Shown here: positions 35,713-46,899 of the stretch, in pieces
How positions within the stretch are numbered: position 1 is the stretch's first letter
How the letters are laid out: every line of letters begins with the position of its first letter
DNA from: Lycium barbarum
Lineage: Eukaryota > Streptophyta > Magnoliopsida > Solanales > Solanaceae
Direction: 5' to 3'
NCBI RefSeq assembly: GCF_019175385.1
Contig: NC_083345.1
Coordinates: 126,297,657 to 126,361,656, forward strand
Length of the DNA stretch: 64,000 bases
The notes under the pieces: model-generated
Database searches by the model: none
What the model was told of the DNA's origin: nothing
What the model saw: only the letters and a program-made list of their open reading frames with translations
Position numbers and translations under genes: made by a program

Positions 35713-37374
35713 GCCGCCCTCGTGGCTCGAGGGATCGGGAGATGTCCGAAACCAGCAGCTTCGCCGGTAGTAGGAGGAGTGTCCGCGAACATTTCATCAA
35801 ACTCATCCGGTCTTGAGGTCGGAGTTGGAGAACTCGGAGGGACCTCAACAGCTTAGGTAAAAGCAGAGAACTTCGAAGTTGCGGCAGTCTCGTAGTGGGT
35901 CAGCGGATCAACATCCGTGGGGACTTTGGTCTCGGGGACCGGCTCCGGCAGCAGGAGCCTCCTCGAATCCTCTTGTCCTTTGTAGAGGGGTTTCTTCGGA
36001 AGAAGCATCACCTGAAATATCAATGAATTCAATGTACCTTAAAGGAGCCGAGTAATGAATTTCTTCCTCACCTGTATGTAATGCCGGAGCCGAAGGTCCT
36101 TCCACGGCTGAAGGAAATGGTGAAATGGTGATACCCTCCTCCAAAATGGGACCCACGAAAGGGGCCACACTGATCCTCCGAACGAGGAACTCGGGCTCAG
36201 CTTCATCTCTTAAAGTCCTAACGATGTTCCTCGCCCTTTTCTTCGGTTTCTGCCCTTTGTCTAAGGGCCTTTTTCTCTTGGAAGCGGCAGCAAGGATACG
36301 AGATGCACCCGCTGAATCGAACTCGGGTGCCGACGTTGCGGGTTCAACTGCTGGCTCCGGCCTTGGATTCACCGAGCCCTTAGGTAAACGTGAAAATTGA
36401 AGATGTTACAAAAGGGTAAAAGATGCAATGAATACGGATAGAAGCAAAGTATTACCGTGGTTCTGGGCGACCCATCAGCCACGTGACAGGTGTCCCCACG
36501 CCAGATCGTCGTAGGCATATTGGCTGAGGAGAGAAGTAACCCATTCGTTGAGATCCCGGACGACCGGGGGAATCCAACCTACGGCTAACATAAATAAGAA
36601 AGGTTGTGAGAAGGTGGAAGAACTAAAGTTCGACAAAACATACAAAAGCAATCATTAAATGAGTCCAGACTTACGATTATTATTCCACCTTTCCGGAAAA
36701 GGCATGTAGTTTTTCGGAATAATGTCCGAGGTCCGCACCCGGACATATCGCTCCAACCAGCCCTGGTCTCTATCTTCGTCCATTTTTGAAAAAATTGGAT
36801 TCTGACTACGCTTTGCGAGTTTTATTACACCACCCCGGAACAATCTCGGGGAGTATAACCGTATTAAGTGGGCCAGCGTGAATTCCTTTTCTGCATTATT
36901 GGCCAACAGCCAGAGGCAGGCCACATCCCTCCAAACAATTGGACCAATCTGTACCAAGGTTACGTTGTAAGTCCGGCACATGTCTAAGATGACCGGATCG
37001 ACCGGGGGGTCGAGCTTGAGGGTGAAAGGGTAAGTATAAACGTATAAGAAGCCTTCCCGATGGTCGGTGACTGATTCGTCTGGCCCGACGGCAAAAACTT
37101 GGATTGAACGGCTGTCCCATCCACAATCAGCCTAGACTAAGTCGAGTTTATCCTCTGTAATGGATGAGGGATATCGTCTCACATCAAACCCTCTATCGGA
37201 TACCGGAGAAGGTTTTTCAACCTCGAAATCTTTGTTGAAATTAGGTTTGGATGGAACAATATCTGAGGCAGTGGGCTCGATGGTGATTTTTTCGTTAGGT
37301 GGTGAAGTTGGCTCGGTTCCTTGAGACGAAACCGAGGGAATATCATGGGAAGTGGTTTCGGTGTTAGCAGACAT
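35713..37374 (-). pseudogene. Antisense spliced gene of a Tat-type retroelement, disabled
   Basis: On the minus strand a reading frame starts at ATG 37374 (MSANTETTSHDIPSVSSQGT) and is open for about 233 codons to a GT donor at 36675 except for one TAG at 37132-37134. A second exon (36578-36456) and a third (36378 leftwards) follow, with GT-AG borders that keep the frame. Exon 2 has a TGA and exon 3 a frame change near 35930. Exon 1 has blocks such as VILDMCRTYNVTLVQIGPIV and WLLANNAEKEFTL; exon 3 has a basic KRKRPLDKGQKPKKRAR stretch, possibly a nuclear signal. Tat-lineage elements are known to carry extra ORFs, some antisense, between pol and the 3' LTR; I infer this is one. It is cut by the gypsy 3' LTR at 35713. 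Its biochemical function is unknown. Confidence 0.6.
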
Positions 37375-37651
37375 TTGGAGATTACGAAGAAAGATTTGGC
37401 AAAATTCGAAGGAACGTTAAGAACAGTCAAATAAGGAATCGAAGTAGTAAAGAGTAAAGAGAAGAAGCATCAACACACAAGAATAATTAGAGAGGAAGTT
37501 GGCAGAATCGTTTCTTTTCACGTACTGTAAGCAGCGAATCAACAAGAAATGTGAGTGAAATGCGAGTTGAAAGACAAGAAGTGAAGAACTCAAAACAGAG
37601 AAGAAGTGAGTTAGAAGAGGTGAAAATGTTCAAATGAAGAGGTCAAGGACG

Positions 37652-37660
37652 TTATATAGG
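37652..37660 (-). promoter_or_regulatory. TATA box of the antisense gene
   Basis: On the minus strand CCTATATAACG lies about 280 bp before the ATG at 37374. A pyrimidine-rich leader (TTCTTCACTTCTTGTC and similar) follows, typical of a plant 5' UTR. It lies outside the LTR that starts at 37919, so the gene appears to have its own promoter. Confidence 0.55.
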
Positions 37661-38847
37661 CATGGGATCGAGGCGGTTACAGATCCCAGCCAACTGGGGA
37701 GAGTCACGTGTCCTATAATTAATGAGAGGTGACTTGAAACGACGTGCGTTACGGCAGTTATCAGAGCTGACCGCCCGAGACGAGACATGTGGCTGATGAC
37801 AGATGGGAAGTGACACAACTGTTCCCGCCAAAATGAAAAGTTAAGAACGAGCATTCGGAACTGCCCGTTTTTTATTTATCCACTTCCCGTTACTCTGATA
37901 AAACTACAGTCCGGGAAATGTGGGGACTATCTGTATACGGTAAAAATCGGATATATGTTAAACCGGTAAGACCGGAGACCGAGGGAAGAAAGGGACAAAC
38001 ACGTGCACGAAGACTTTCTTTCTGAATCGGAAGAGTGCTTGAACCAAAGCAAAGGAAAGGCATCATTTGGTCCGGCTTCTCCATAACCGAGTTGGTCGTG
38101 GCCGTTGGTCCGGGTGATCCGTTATACAATTGCCACGCGTCAATACCATTCTGCCACATTGTACTTGCCACGACCCAACCTAGGGCCATGACGAGTGACC
38201 GAGCTTAACCTGCCCGATAACCCAACTTATGTTACCTGTACTCACTCATGGCATTCAATAGGGTTTATTTAACTAAGTTTGAAGGATGTAAATAAAATAA
38301 CAAAGTCGACCTGTAACTTAAAACATCCCAAAACATATTGATACATATACGTAACGTATGACAAGGCAAACCAACTAGGCTACCAATACTTCTGTACAAC
38401 AAAACAATGGCCGACAAGGCCAAACAGTAACCATGACACCCACGCTGTTCGCAGACTACTAGAAGAGTATGACCATGCATAAGTGACGGGACAGGGCCCC
38501 GTCGTGCCCGCAATATATACACAAAATTATACCAAGATAGGAACAATCTCCGAAGCAAGTGGAGTTGTCTGACACTCAGTGTTGACTCCTCCTAGGTGGC
38601 TGGATTGTCGAACCGCGTCCCTGAACCTGCGGGCATGAAACGCATCCCCCGAAGAAAGGGGGTCAGTACGGAATATGTACCGAATATGTAAAGCATTACT
38701 GAATCATAAACAAGGAAAAGCGTAGCAGTAAACAAGTTTAGAAAGCAACCCGGGAGTAACCTGGAATAGTATTTTGAACCATGCCATATGGTCCCTTACA
38801 CAAATTCTAGCATACACAATATAAATATAGAATATCCTACTCGTAGC

Positions 38848-39083
38848 CGCTTCCGGCTAATAATACAATAGTCCCTTCGGACGGCCGCTTCCGGCTAATT
38901 ACACAATAGTCCCTTCGGACGGCCGCTTCCGGCTAATTACACAATAGTCCCTTCGGACGGCCGCTTCCGGCATAATATTGGTGGCCCCTTCGGGCAGCCG
39001 CTTTCGGCTTAATAATGGCCCCTTCGGGCAGCTGCTTCCGACTTAATAATAATGGCCCCTTCGGGCAGCCGCTTCCGGCTTAA
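38848..39083. repeat. Tandem repeat, about 7 units of 32-39 bp
   Basis: Units start gccgcttccggct and end with cccttcggac or ccccttcgggca. Two adjacent units are identical; the outer ones are diverged and vary in length. It lies within the solo LTR and is probably LTR-internal. Units are AT/GC mixed with small hairpins (ttccggct...cttcgg). Confidence 0.9.
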
Positions 39084-40907
39084 GAATATCGTAATCCAGT
39101 TGATCGGGTGGAACAATAACAATATATATGATATACAGTATGAATATGTAGTGAAGTCAAGACATGAGTCATCATAGAGTTACCACAAATAGAAGCTGAT
39201 ATATATCGACTATTATCCAACATACAAAAGATTTGAGAGGCAATAGCTCAATTACCTTAAGAATTCTAACATCAAGAAGTGAATAAGAATCTTGAATCAC
39301 ACTCGAACTTATGAATAGAATTACCCCAAAGCTCATATCATATGTCACTTATATCTAAGACATGCCAAAAGAAGGAAGGGACAGCTTTACATACCTTTGG
39401 CGTTTATTCGTAACACAACACGTATACGTTGCCCAAAGTTTCAACCTATATTAAGACGTCAAGAATTTTGGTTAAGCTACGAGGAGATTAAAACGTATTC
39501 TAACGTTAGTAACTCCTTTCTAGATGTTTAGACGACGTTTTCTTTATATACAAACCAACTACATACAACCAATCCAACATCAATAATCATATGTTCAATA
39601 CCAACCCGGACAGCCCACATAACATTCCAAATATCCCACATTCACAACATTCCATAACGATTCACATACGGCTACTACATTCTCAAGTTACTCCTAATAA
39701 TCCGTAGCCTTAACGTTTTCGTGTAACAACTTGATAACAACCCAAACAACGTAAATACAATATATATTCTTAACTATCATTAGTCTTTCGAATTTAAAGA
39801 AAACAACATGTCCAAAACAATTCCTAACCACAACACGCCCAAAACAGTCCCTAACCAACAACATAAAGGTGCCTGGAATTCTTGCAAACGTTTACGAACA
39901 TACCAAGCAAACCACATATGATTCTTACACATTGTTTCATGTCTTCTTTTCATATAATTTCAGTAAAATACGACCAGCAGTCACACGATAAATATATCAC
40001 CAAATTCGTATGCAAATAGCTACATTGTCGACACTATAACCTTACAACAACCTATAAACAATTTTAGTTCCAACTCTAACCATTAAATACCTTCATTACC
40101 ATCATAAAATTCATGACAACAACCATCAAAATACCAAGTAAAATCAGTTCACTATCTTCCACAAAAACAGTCCACTACACGGCCATAATTCAACAAAACA
40201 ACAACAAGTTCGTATCAACACAACTTCACCTTTAACCTTCCAATTCTTTTAATTCTTTTTACCATGCAATCTATGATAGCAACAACCATAATTACTAAAT
40301 AAAACCAGTCCATTATTCCACACCAAACAGTCCCCTATGGCTTCTACAAGGCCTCAACATCAATACACACACAATTTCATACATGCAATTCACATTTACA
40401 CATGCACAACATATCCAAATCACCTCTAAAACAGCACCTTCGGCTATAACCATATTTCAACACCAACATTCATAATTTCATACATGCAATGTACATTTAC
40501 ATATTCACAACACCTCAAAATTCGTCCTAAAACAGTCCACACGGTTCAACAACATTCCAACACCATCATTCGAAATCTCATGCATGCAATTCATGTTTAC
40601 CAAGTTACAACCATACTTCAATATCAACACACATAGTTTCATGCATGCAAATTATATTTACACCTCAAACACACGTTTTACACCACCCTCAACACATGCA
40701 AAAGAAGCTAAACCTTACCTTGGCACTTTGACTTCTCAACTTGGCTAGGGTTTGAGTCTTGAACTTAATTCTTGCTCTTGCTATCTAATGATCACCTTCA
40801 CGTTGTTAGGGAATTCTAAAGGGTTGAATTACCTTGAAAATCTGATTTTTGGATCAACAACTCAAGCTTCTATTTTTCCTTAGCCATGGCCGAATGCCAT
40901 GGCTTGT

Positions 40908-40908
<1 letters not shown>

Positions 40909-40998
<90 letters not shown>
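40909..40998. repeat. (CT)n microsatellite
   Basis: About 45 CT dinucleotides without interruption, within the solo LTR; it creates artificial Ser-Leu and Glu-Arg reading frames. Confidence 0.97.
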
Positions 40999-40999
<1 letters not shown>

Positions 41000-41927
41000 G
41001 TTTGTTGTGTTGAAGATGGAGTGAGGGTAAATATGATTTTTGGTCAACAAATGGGTGTAAATATGATGCACATGTGTTGGCCACATGTCCCCCTCATGGA
41101 TTTGAGCCAATCACATGGTCTTGAGCAAAATTTCAAGAAATATTCCCCACTAGTCTCGGCTACATGGCCGAGACTCACTTCCTCACTTCTCAATTTTAAT
41201 TGTCTATTTTACAATTGCATGTGCATTAGATGAATTAATATTTAAGTGTGTGTAATGAGTCTTCCAACATGTAATAGCATGCCTTCTTATAATAATGAGT
41301 TGCCAATATTAAAATGTATACCACTAGCATGCTTTGCCAATATTAAAATGTGTAATAAGTCTTCCACTAATATTTTTGTACTAAGTAAAAATCTATAAAC
41401 ACCTAGTGCTAATTTCGAAATTTAGGATTAAGGGTTCTTATTTCGGGTCCCGGAAGGGTTCCGTCTTTAACTCGCGTCGATTCCTTCGCGAATAATTCGA
41501 CGTATAAAATACGGGGTCTAACAGTACTGCCAATCGTACGGGTGTTAGACCGTACGACCAACCTTATCCATTTTAGGGTTTTTCTTTATTATTTAGGGTC
41601 TTATGTTGTATGAAGCCCATGAGGCAAAACTATAAATAGAGGTCATTATCTTACTTTTAGAGGTTGACTTCTTGAACTCTATAACATTTGTAATAGCAAA
41701 TATATACGAATTCTCTCTCTCAATATCAGATTTTGGTCCGGATTTATTGTGTTCATCTTTATATTTGTGCAATCAAACAATATTCAACATATTAGCATAT
41801 ACGTTTAGCGCAGACCATCAACTACCATCTAGATTATTCATAGTTGATTACATTCCATTTTCTCTCAATCAAAGAATAGATTAAAGTTTTACCACATATT
41901 CTATACCTCACTCATAAATTTAATTGA

Positions 41928-44900
41928 TTATCCAAATTTGGGGTAAACAGTAATCTCAACTTGATGCTCATTAGGATGGAGATGACGTTGCGCAGACGTG
42001 GAGGCATGTAGGATTTCTTCCTCCCGATTATTATTTCTTCCACGGGGAGAAGTCGATATTTCATTAGCCCAACCTTCATTTTCGACATTAGATGTTCGAG
42101 GAGATGCTTGAACACTGTCTTCCTTATATTGTGGGTAACCGCGTAATAAGTGAACCGGGGAACTACCATGCAATGGGGTGGCCGGTTTGCTGGTGACAGG
42201 GGTGGTGTTTCCCGATAGACGGTCATGTTTCACTCGTTTTTTCGCCGTATTGTGCCAGCTTGTAAGAGTTTTTGCCACATTATCACCAAAGATGATAGGC
42301 TTCATTGATGAACCCATCTACAAATTTCACCATTTATATATATGAGTATTCATGCTTTTACTAATTAAAACTTTGTTAGGGTAATCATTTGTAGAAGATT
42401 TTCAACAAAAAATGTTTTAGAGTACCTGTGTAACCAAGGCATAAAGAGGGAGAGTCACATAGCTGCAATGGACCTGGATGATCACCCTGAAACAAGGAAG
42501 TAAAAAGATCAATACAAAAATATGCATCTTGTGGAAGGAAAACTTTAATTTGTTTTTCTTGTTAAATATCCATGATGTTTGTCGTTTTTCGAGTACTTGA
42601 TTGAACAATTATTGTAACATATTTCTTGGAAATTCAAGTTTTAGGAAGGGCAACTATAATGGTAATTCATTGAATATCCTTCCTGAACCCTATAGGAAGG
42701 AAGAATATATATGTATGTCAAACTTTGTGAGCATAATATGGATATGGCAATTCAAAGTGTGTTTTAGTGAAACTCACCCCATGGTTAGCCTTATGGCTAG
42801 GTCTGCAGCATTTTTATGAAAGCAAGATGGAAAACCAAATTTCCACTGCAAAGTTAAAGGAAAATAAAAAAGGTTCAGGACAGTGCATTCAAATTTCAAT
42901 CCAAAAGAAAAAAGGAAAATGGAAATCCAACTCCTTACCCAACTCCAAGCAAAGAAAGCAACTTGAAACGCATTCTGAAAATTAAAACCAAAAATCATTA
43001 TGGAATTCCAAGCTAAGAGTTTTTACAAATATCATTCTTTTAAGTGAAATTTTTTTTAAAACAATATATATATATATGAAAAGTGGGAAAAAAAATTAAA
43101 GGTACCTGAAAGAGCACAAAGTTGATCAAGAAAAGAACAAAGCCAGGGCGATTAAACCAGAAAAGATGGTCACCTATCTCCACCAATGGTACACCTTTCA
43201 CTATGTCTCCCCTTTCTGATATCCTTACCCCCATTTCTGTTATGATCATTTGAAGTTTTGTATTAACCAGTAATATTATCTGCATTTTAATTTTTCCCAA
43301 TTTTATGTTAGAAAAATTTAAATTTTCGTCAATAAGACACCTATTAATTAAATGAATGAATGACTTACTATGAGTGGGACAAATGGAACCCAAAGGTAAG
43401 AGTACAGTCCTGTCCATAAAGAGGAACAAGTTTCATTTAGTTTCAATTGGATATGGTTACTTTAAGTAATTAATTCTAACACATAATTTCAATTACAAGA
43501 TAGTCTACGTACCATCGGTAGTGGTTAGAAAATATAGGACTGTGAAGAGCCATAATGCTGGACTGCAACATAAATGATGTTAATTATCATAGAATCAATA
43601 AAAAAGGTTCTGAAAAAGTGGGAGAGGAAAAAAATGATGTTCACCTTATGCCCACAACGACTTTGAAATCTTTTTCAACTGCTCTATTAATGTATATTTG
43701 AAAATCAAAATTCTCTTGATTCTGTGGAGTTAAATGTGCCTGCAGGTAAATGGAACAAAAAAAAAAGTAGTTAATTGAGCACTAAACTTAATACAATATA
43801 TTACATACACTGATAAGGAGTTGTTGGGGCCCGGGGGGGGGGTGGGTGGGTGTAAGGGATGTGATTAGGCAAATTTACAATACGATTTTTTTTTTTTTAA
43901 TAATATCCAATCATTATAGTAGAATTTTGTATTGGATAGTGACTTACCATCATGAACCCATGTCTAAGGGTTAAATAGTCAACTTTTGCAACCGATGAGA
44001 AGAATTGCCTGAACAAACAAACCTGTAAATATAACCCCCGAAAATATGAGTTCAGTGAAACCTTACACAATAGTAATTCACAAATTGAAAATTAGTTTAT
44101 GTCTATCCGTTGATGATGTAAAACATACTTACACATTCATATTATTTATAAATAATTATTAGTAAATTTTTATGATAAGTATTAATTATTAATAATCTAA
44201 AATGATAATCATTGTTTAAACTATATAGACAATGTAAATAAATTCATATAATCTTTCATTTCCACTTCAAAACTGAAGAGAGAAGAGGGGAGAGGGGGTG
44301 ACTCACTATCCAGACCAACACCGGCGATTTGCTCCAGAAATGCAAATGCCTACGTCCAAATGATGTCTCTCTTGCAAATCTAAATCTCTGGGGATCTGCA
44401 ACAATCAAATACTAATAATAAAAGTCTGAACATAATAATAATAATTGGAGTAATAACTACTCCTTCCATTCACTTTTATTTATTCATTAAAGACTTTACA
44501 CACCCTTTAAAAAATAATAAATGAAGTGTATAATTATCATGATATTCATATTAATTGGTTTATAGTTTTAATGAAGTTAAAAAATGATTTGAAATGAGTA
44601 ACTAATATTATGAATAAAATAAAAAAAAATTATTTTTTCTTAATATGTTAAATATGATAACTAAAAGTGAAAAAAATATTTTTTAAATATTAGATAAGTA
44701 AAAGTGAAAAAAATATTTTTTAAATATTAGATAAGTAAAAGTGAATGGAGGGAGTGTGACATATCTCGGTCAAGTAGAATTAGTTTTCAAACTTTTTGTT
44801 TGGTATGCACTGCTCTCTGAATTTAGTATCAAAAGATGGTGTAGTTGCAACTAGCAAATGATTCCCTACCCACATTATTATACAATAGCATTTGGGGTCC

Positions 44901-46899
44901 AAAAAGAAAAGCAAACAGCAACGGACAAGTATAAATCTTTTTGTTATATGTATGTCACATCAACTTTCAGCGTTGTCTTTCTGTAGCAAGATTGAAATGT
45001 TTCTGGACCTATTTAAATTAGGATTTAATTCATATCTACTGAACATATATATAAATGAATTCTCACTATCAATGGAATTTTACATGTTACGGAAGGCTAC
45101 ATTAGGTATAAAATATACTCTCTTTGTCCTAATTTAAATTACATTATTTCATTTCTAGTCAATATCAAAAAAAATATTTTTTTATATTTAATAATAATTT
45201 AATTTTGAATTTTTTTATTATTTCCTTAATAATATTATTTAAACCATATAAATGTCAATAACTTATTTTAAACTAAAAGTTGCAAAAGTCTTTTTAAAAA
45301 TATATTCAAAAAAAAAAACTCCCTGTCCATTCGAACATCTTCACATTAATTGGGGTAGAGCGGAGGGAGTACAACAACCTTAGACACTAGAGAAATAAAA
45401 TAGTATATACAATAGTAAAGTGGGGTGTATAGGTAGGGGCGGATCCACACCATTGGGTGTGGATTCGCGGGAACCCACAGCTTTTATCCGAATCTAGTAT
45501 TTATAATGTGAAACCCGTCAAATATATAAGAAATTTAAGCTGAGAACCCAGTAACAACAGACCCTGCTAGCTGGGAACCCACAAGCTTCAAATCCTGGAT
45601 CCGCCTCTGTCTATAGGGTGAACTATTGAGTTTTATTCAAATTCATGTATACATACCATTGTTGAATTGGTACTCAATTGTTTTTGTTTCATCTTCCCAG
45701 GCCCTCCATGTTCTCATCTGCAAATTCAGATAGAAAATGACTAACCATTAACCACAGAAGAGAAAAAAAATCATATAAGTTGTCACGCAGGGGTCATGTA
45801 AAACTTAAATAACTCGCCTCTCAAAATAGTCAAAACAAATCATATGCTAAAGAATCGGTAACCTAGAAAATGTTTTCGTGCATGCATAAAATGAAAAAGA
45901 GTTACTACAACGCTTTTTTTTATTTTTTTATTTTTTCACTGAGAAATGCGGATAAATACCTTTAGCCTGCCGAAAGCAAAAGTTGCTATACAGTATAATA
46001 TATGAGCAACTGCCAACACAAAGATGAAGATATGGAGCTGGTGAATTGCATATGACGATGCAAATTGGACTTTTCCCTGCATTTTTCAAACCCTCAAAAA
46101 ATTACTTAAAAGTTACAAGAAAGGTAGAAAAAATGAAGTAGTTCCAACGTATATATGTACGTACGTACCTTTGCTAGACATGGGTCATCATACTTAGATT
46201 TTTCATCTTCATCTGTCTTACAAGGATGCCACGAATAACCAACACTCTTTGGTACGCATAAGTTAGAAACTGGGTCTTGCACCACTGTCAACAACAGTGA
46301 TATGAATCCCAACAACATAAGTTCTGTTCCACATATATATACAATACACAAAAAAGTATCAGCATATTATTAAGCTAGAAAACTATGAAGTCACAATTTT
46401 CCTAAGAAATTAAAGCAAGGTTAAACTTTATTTTTTACCTGCTTTGATCTTTTCAAGTGCTTCGTATAGAGGCTTTTTGTGCTTTTTCAACAACCACTGC
46501 AAATAAAAATATCCATAATAAAAATGGTCTCAACAAAAACTTCTCATCTTTATGTCACCAGTGGTAGTTATAGTTACAGCAATCATTCATCAATCTAGAA
46601 TATACAGTATTTTCTTCATTCCAGGCAGAAAACAAATTCAAAGAACTAAAGGCAGTAACAATTAACACTTAAAGGTTTCATTCCTTATGTAATAATTAAA
46701 CCGTGAAGCAGTTTAATCTTACAAAACTAGAACTGAACCCTGCAAAAAGAAAACGAAAATTCATAAGTAATTATACATGAGATACCTCTCCAAGGTGATG
46801 AATAATTTGTTCAATGAAAATGGAAATAGCGAGCAAGATGAAGCAAACCACGGCAACCGCCCAAGTGGGGGTTGCCTGCATCGACCGTTCTTTAGCCAT
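41928..46899 (-). CDS. MLO: MLO-like seven-transmembrane protein, 15 exons, C-terminus from an LTR
   Basis: A plasma-membrane calmodulin-binding MLO protein; family members act as calcium-linked channels/regulators, and the dicot clade it resembles (tomato MLO1 type) confers powdery mildew susceptibility. Exons (minus): 46899-46786, 46496-46439, 46323-46169, 46076-45960, 45717-45657, 44395-44307, 44022-43948, 43739-43645, 43562-43513, 43409-43369, 43279-43106, 42974-42939, 42845-42778, 42486-42426, 42317-41928. All are GT-AG with matching phases: 527 residues, no stops. Signatures: [20 protein letters not shown] (first membrane span), the Cys-rich loop [74 protein letters not shown], and the calmodulin-binding region about Trp419 ([16 protein letters not shown]). 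The last six residues (VYPKFG) and the stop lie in the inserted Tat LTR. Met7 is an alternative start. Confidence 0.93.
44460..44754. mobile_element. Stowaway-like MITE in MLO intron 5
   Basis: Starts CTCCTTCCATTCACTTTTAT and ends AAAGTGAATGGAGGGAG, inverted copies of each other; TA precedes it and TG follows (imperfect TA duplication). A 37-bp direct repeat (ataagtaaaagtgaaaaaaa...) lies near the right end. About 295 bp, no ORF. Confidence 0.75.
45118..45369. mobile_element. Stowaway-type MITE in MLO intron 5
   Basis: Starts CTCTCTTTGTCCTAATTTAA and ends AATTGGGGTAGAGCGGAGGGAG, flanked by TA on both sides (45116-45117, 45370-45371). 252 bp, AT-rich interior, no ORF. Confidence 0.75.
45435..45609. 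mobile_element. hAT-like MITE in MLO intron 5
   Basis: Terminal inverted repeats AGGGGCGGATCCA and TGGATCCGCCTCTG enclose about 175 bp. Flanks GTATAGGT and CTATAGGG are similar and may be a decayed 8-bp duplication. The ends match the style of the MITE at 1704-1950. Confidence 0.65.

Larger units (their letters stand above)
38166..41533 (-). mobile_element. Solo LTR (3.37 kb) nested in the Tat LTR
   Basis: On the plus strand it runs from TGCCACGACCC to GGGGTCTAACA, that is, TGTTAGACCCC to GGGTCGTGGCA on the minus strand. A perfect 5-bp target duplication GTACT flanks it (38161-38165 and 41534-41538). Joining the flanks restores a continuous Tat LTR. No coding domain. It contains a 7-unit tandem repeat and a long CT microsatellite. 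The GGGTCGTGGCA end relates it to the other long gypsy LTRs in the window. Confidence 0.9.
37919..41949 (+). mobile_element. Tat-type gypsy 3' LTR, split by a nested solo LTR
   Basis: The LTR starts TGTGGGGACTATCTGTATAC and ends GGGGTAAACA. Subtracting the nested solo LTR it is about 658 bp (37919-38165 plus 41539-41949). A plus-strand TATA box (CTATAAATAGA, 41630-41640) and a leader-like stretch follow in the right half, fixing the orientation as plus. It is preceded by CCGGGAAA, a weak polypurine tract. The right edge lies inside the final exon of the MLO gene. No 5' partner is in the window, so the matching target duplication (expected GTAAT) cannot be checked. Confidence 0.7.

Noticed and set aside
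36125..36400. Plus-strand ORF of 91 codons
   Set aside because: Shadow of exon 3 of the antisense gene on the other strand.
38848..39083. CRISPR-like regular repeat
   Set aside because: There are no unique spacers; units are contiguous and the context is a plant LTR.
40854..41233. ORFs of Ser-Leu and Glu-Arg repeats
   Set aside because: Translation of the CT microsatellite.
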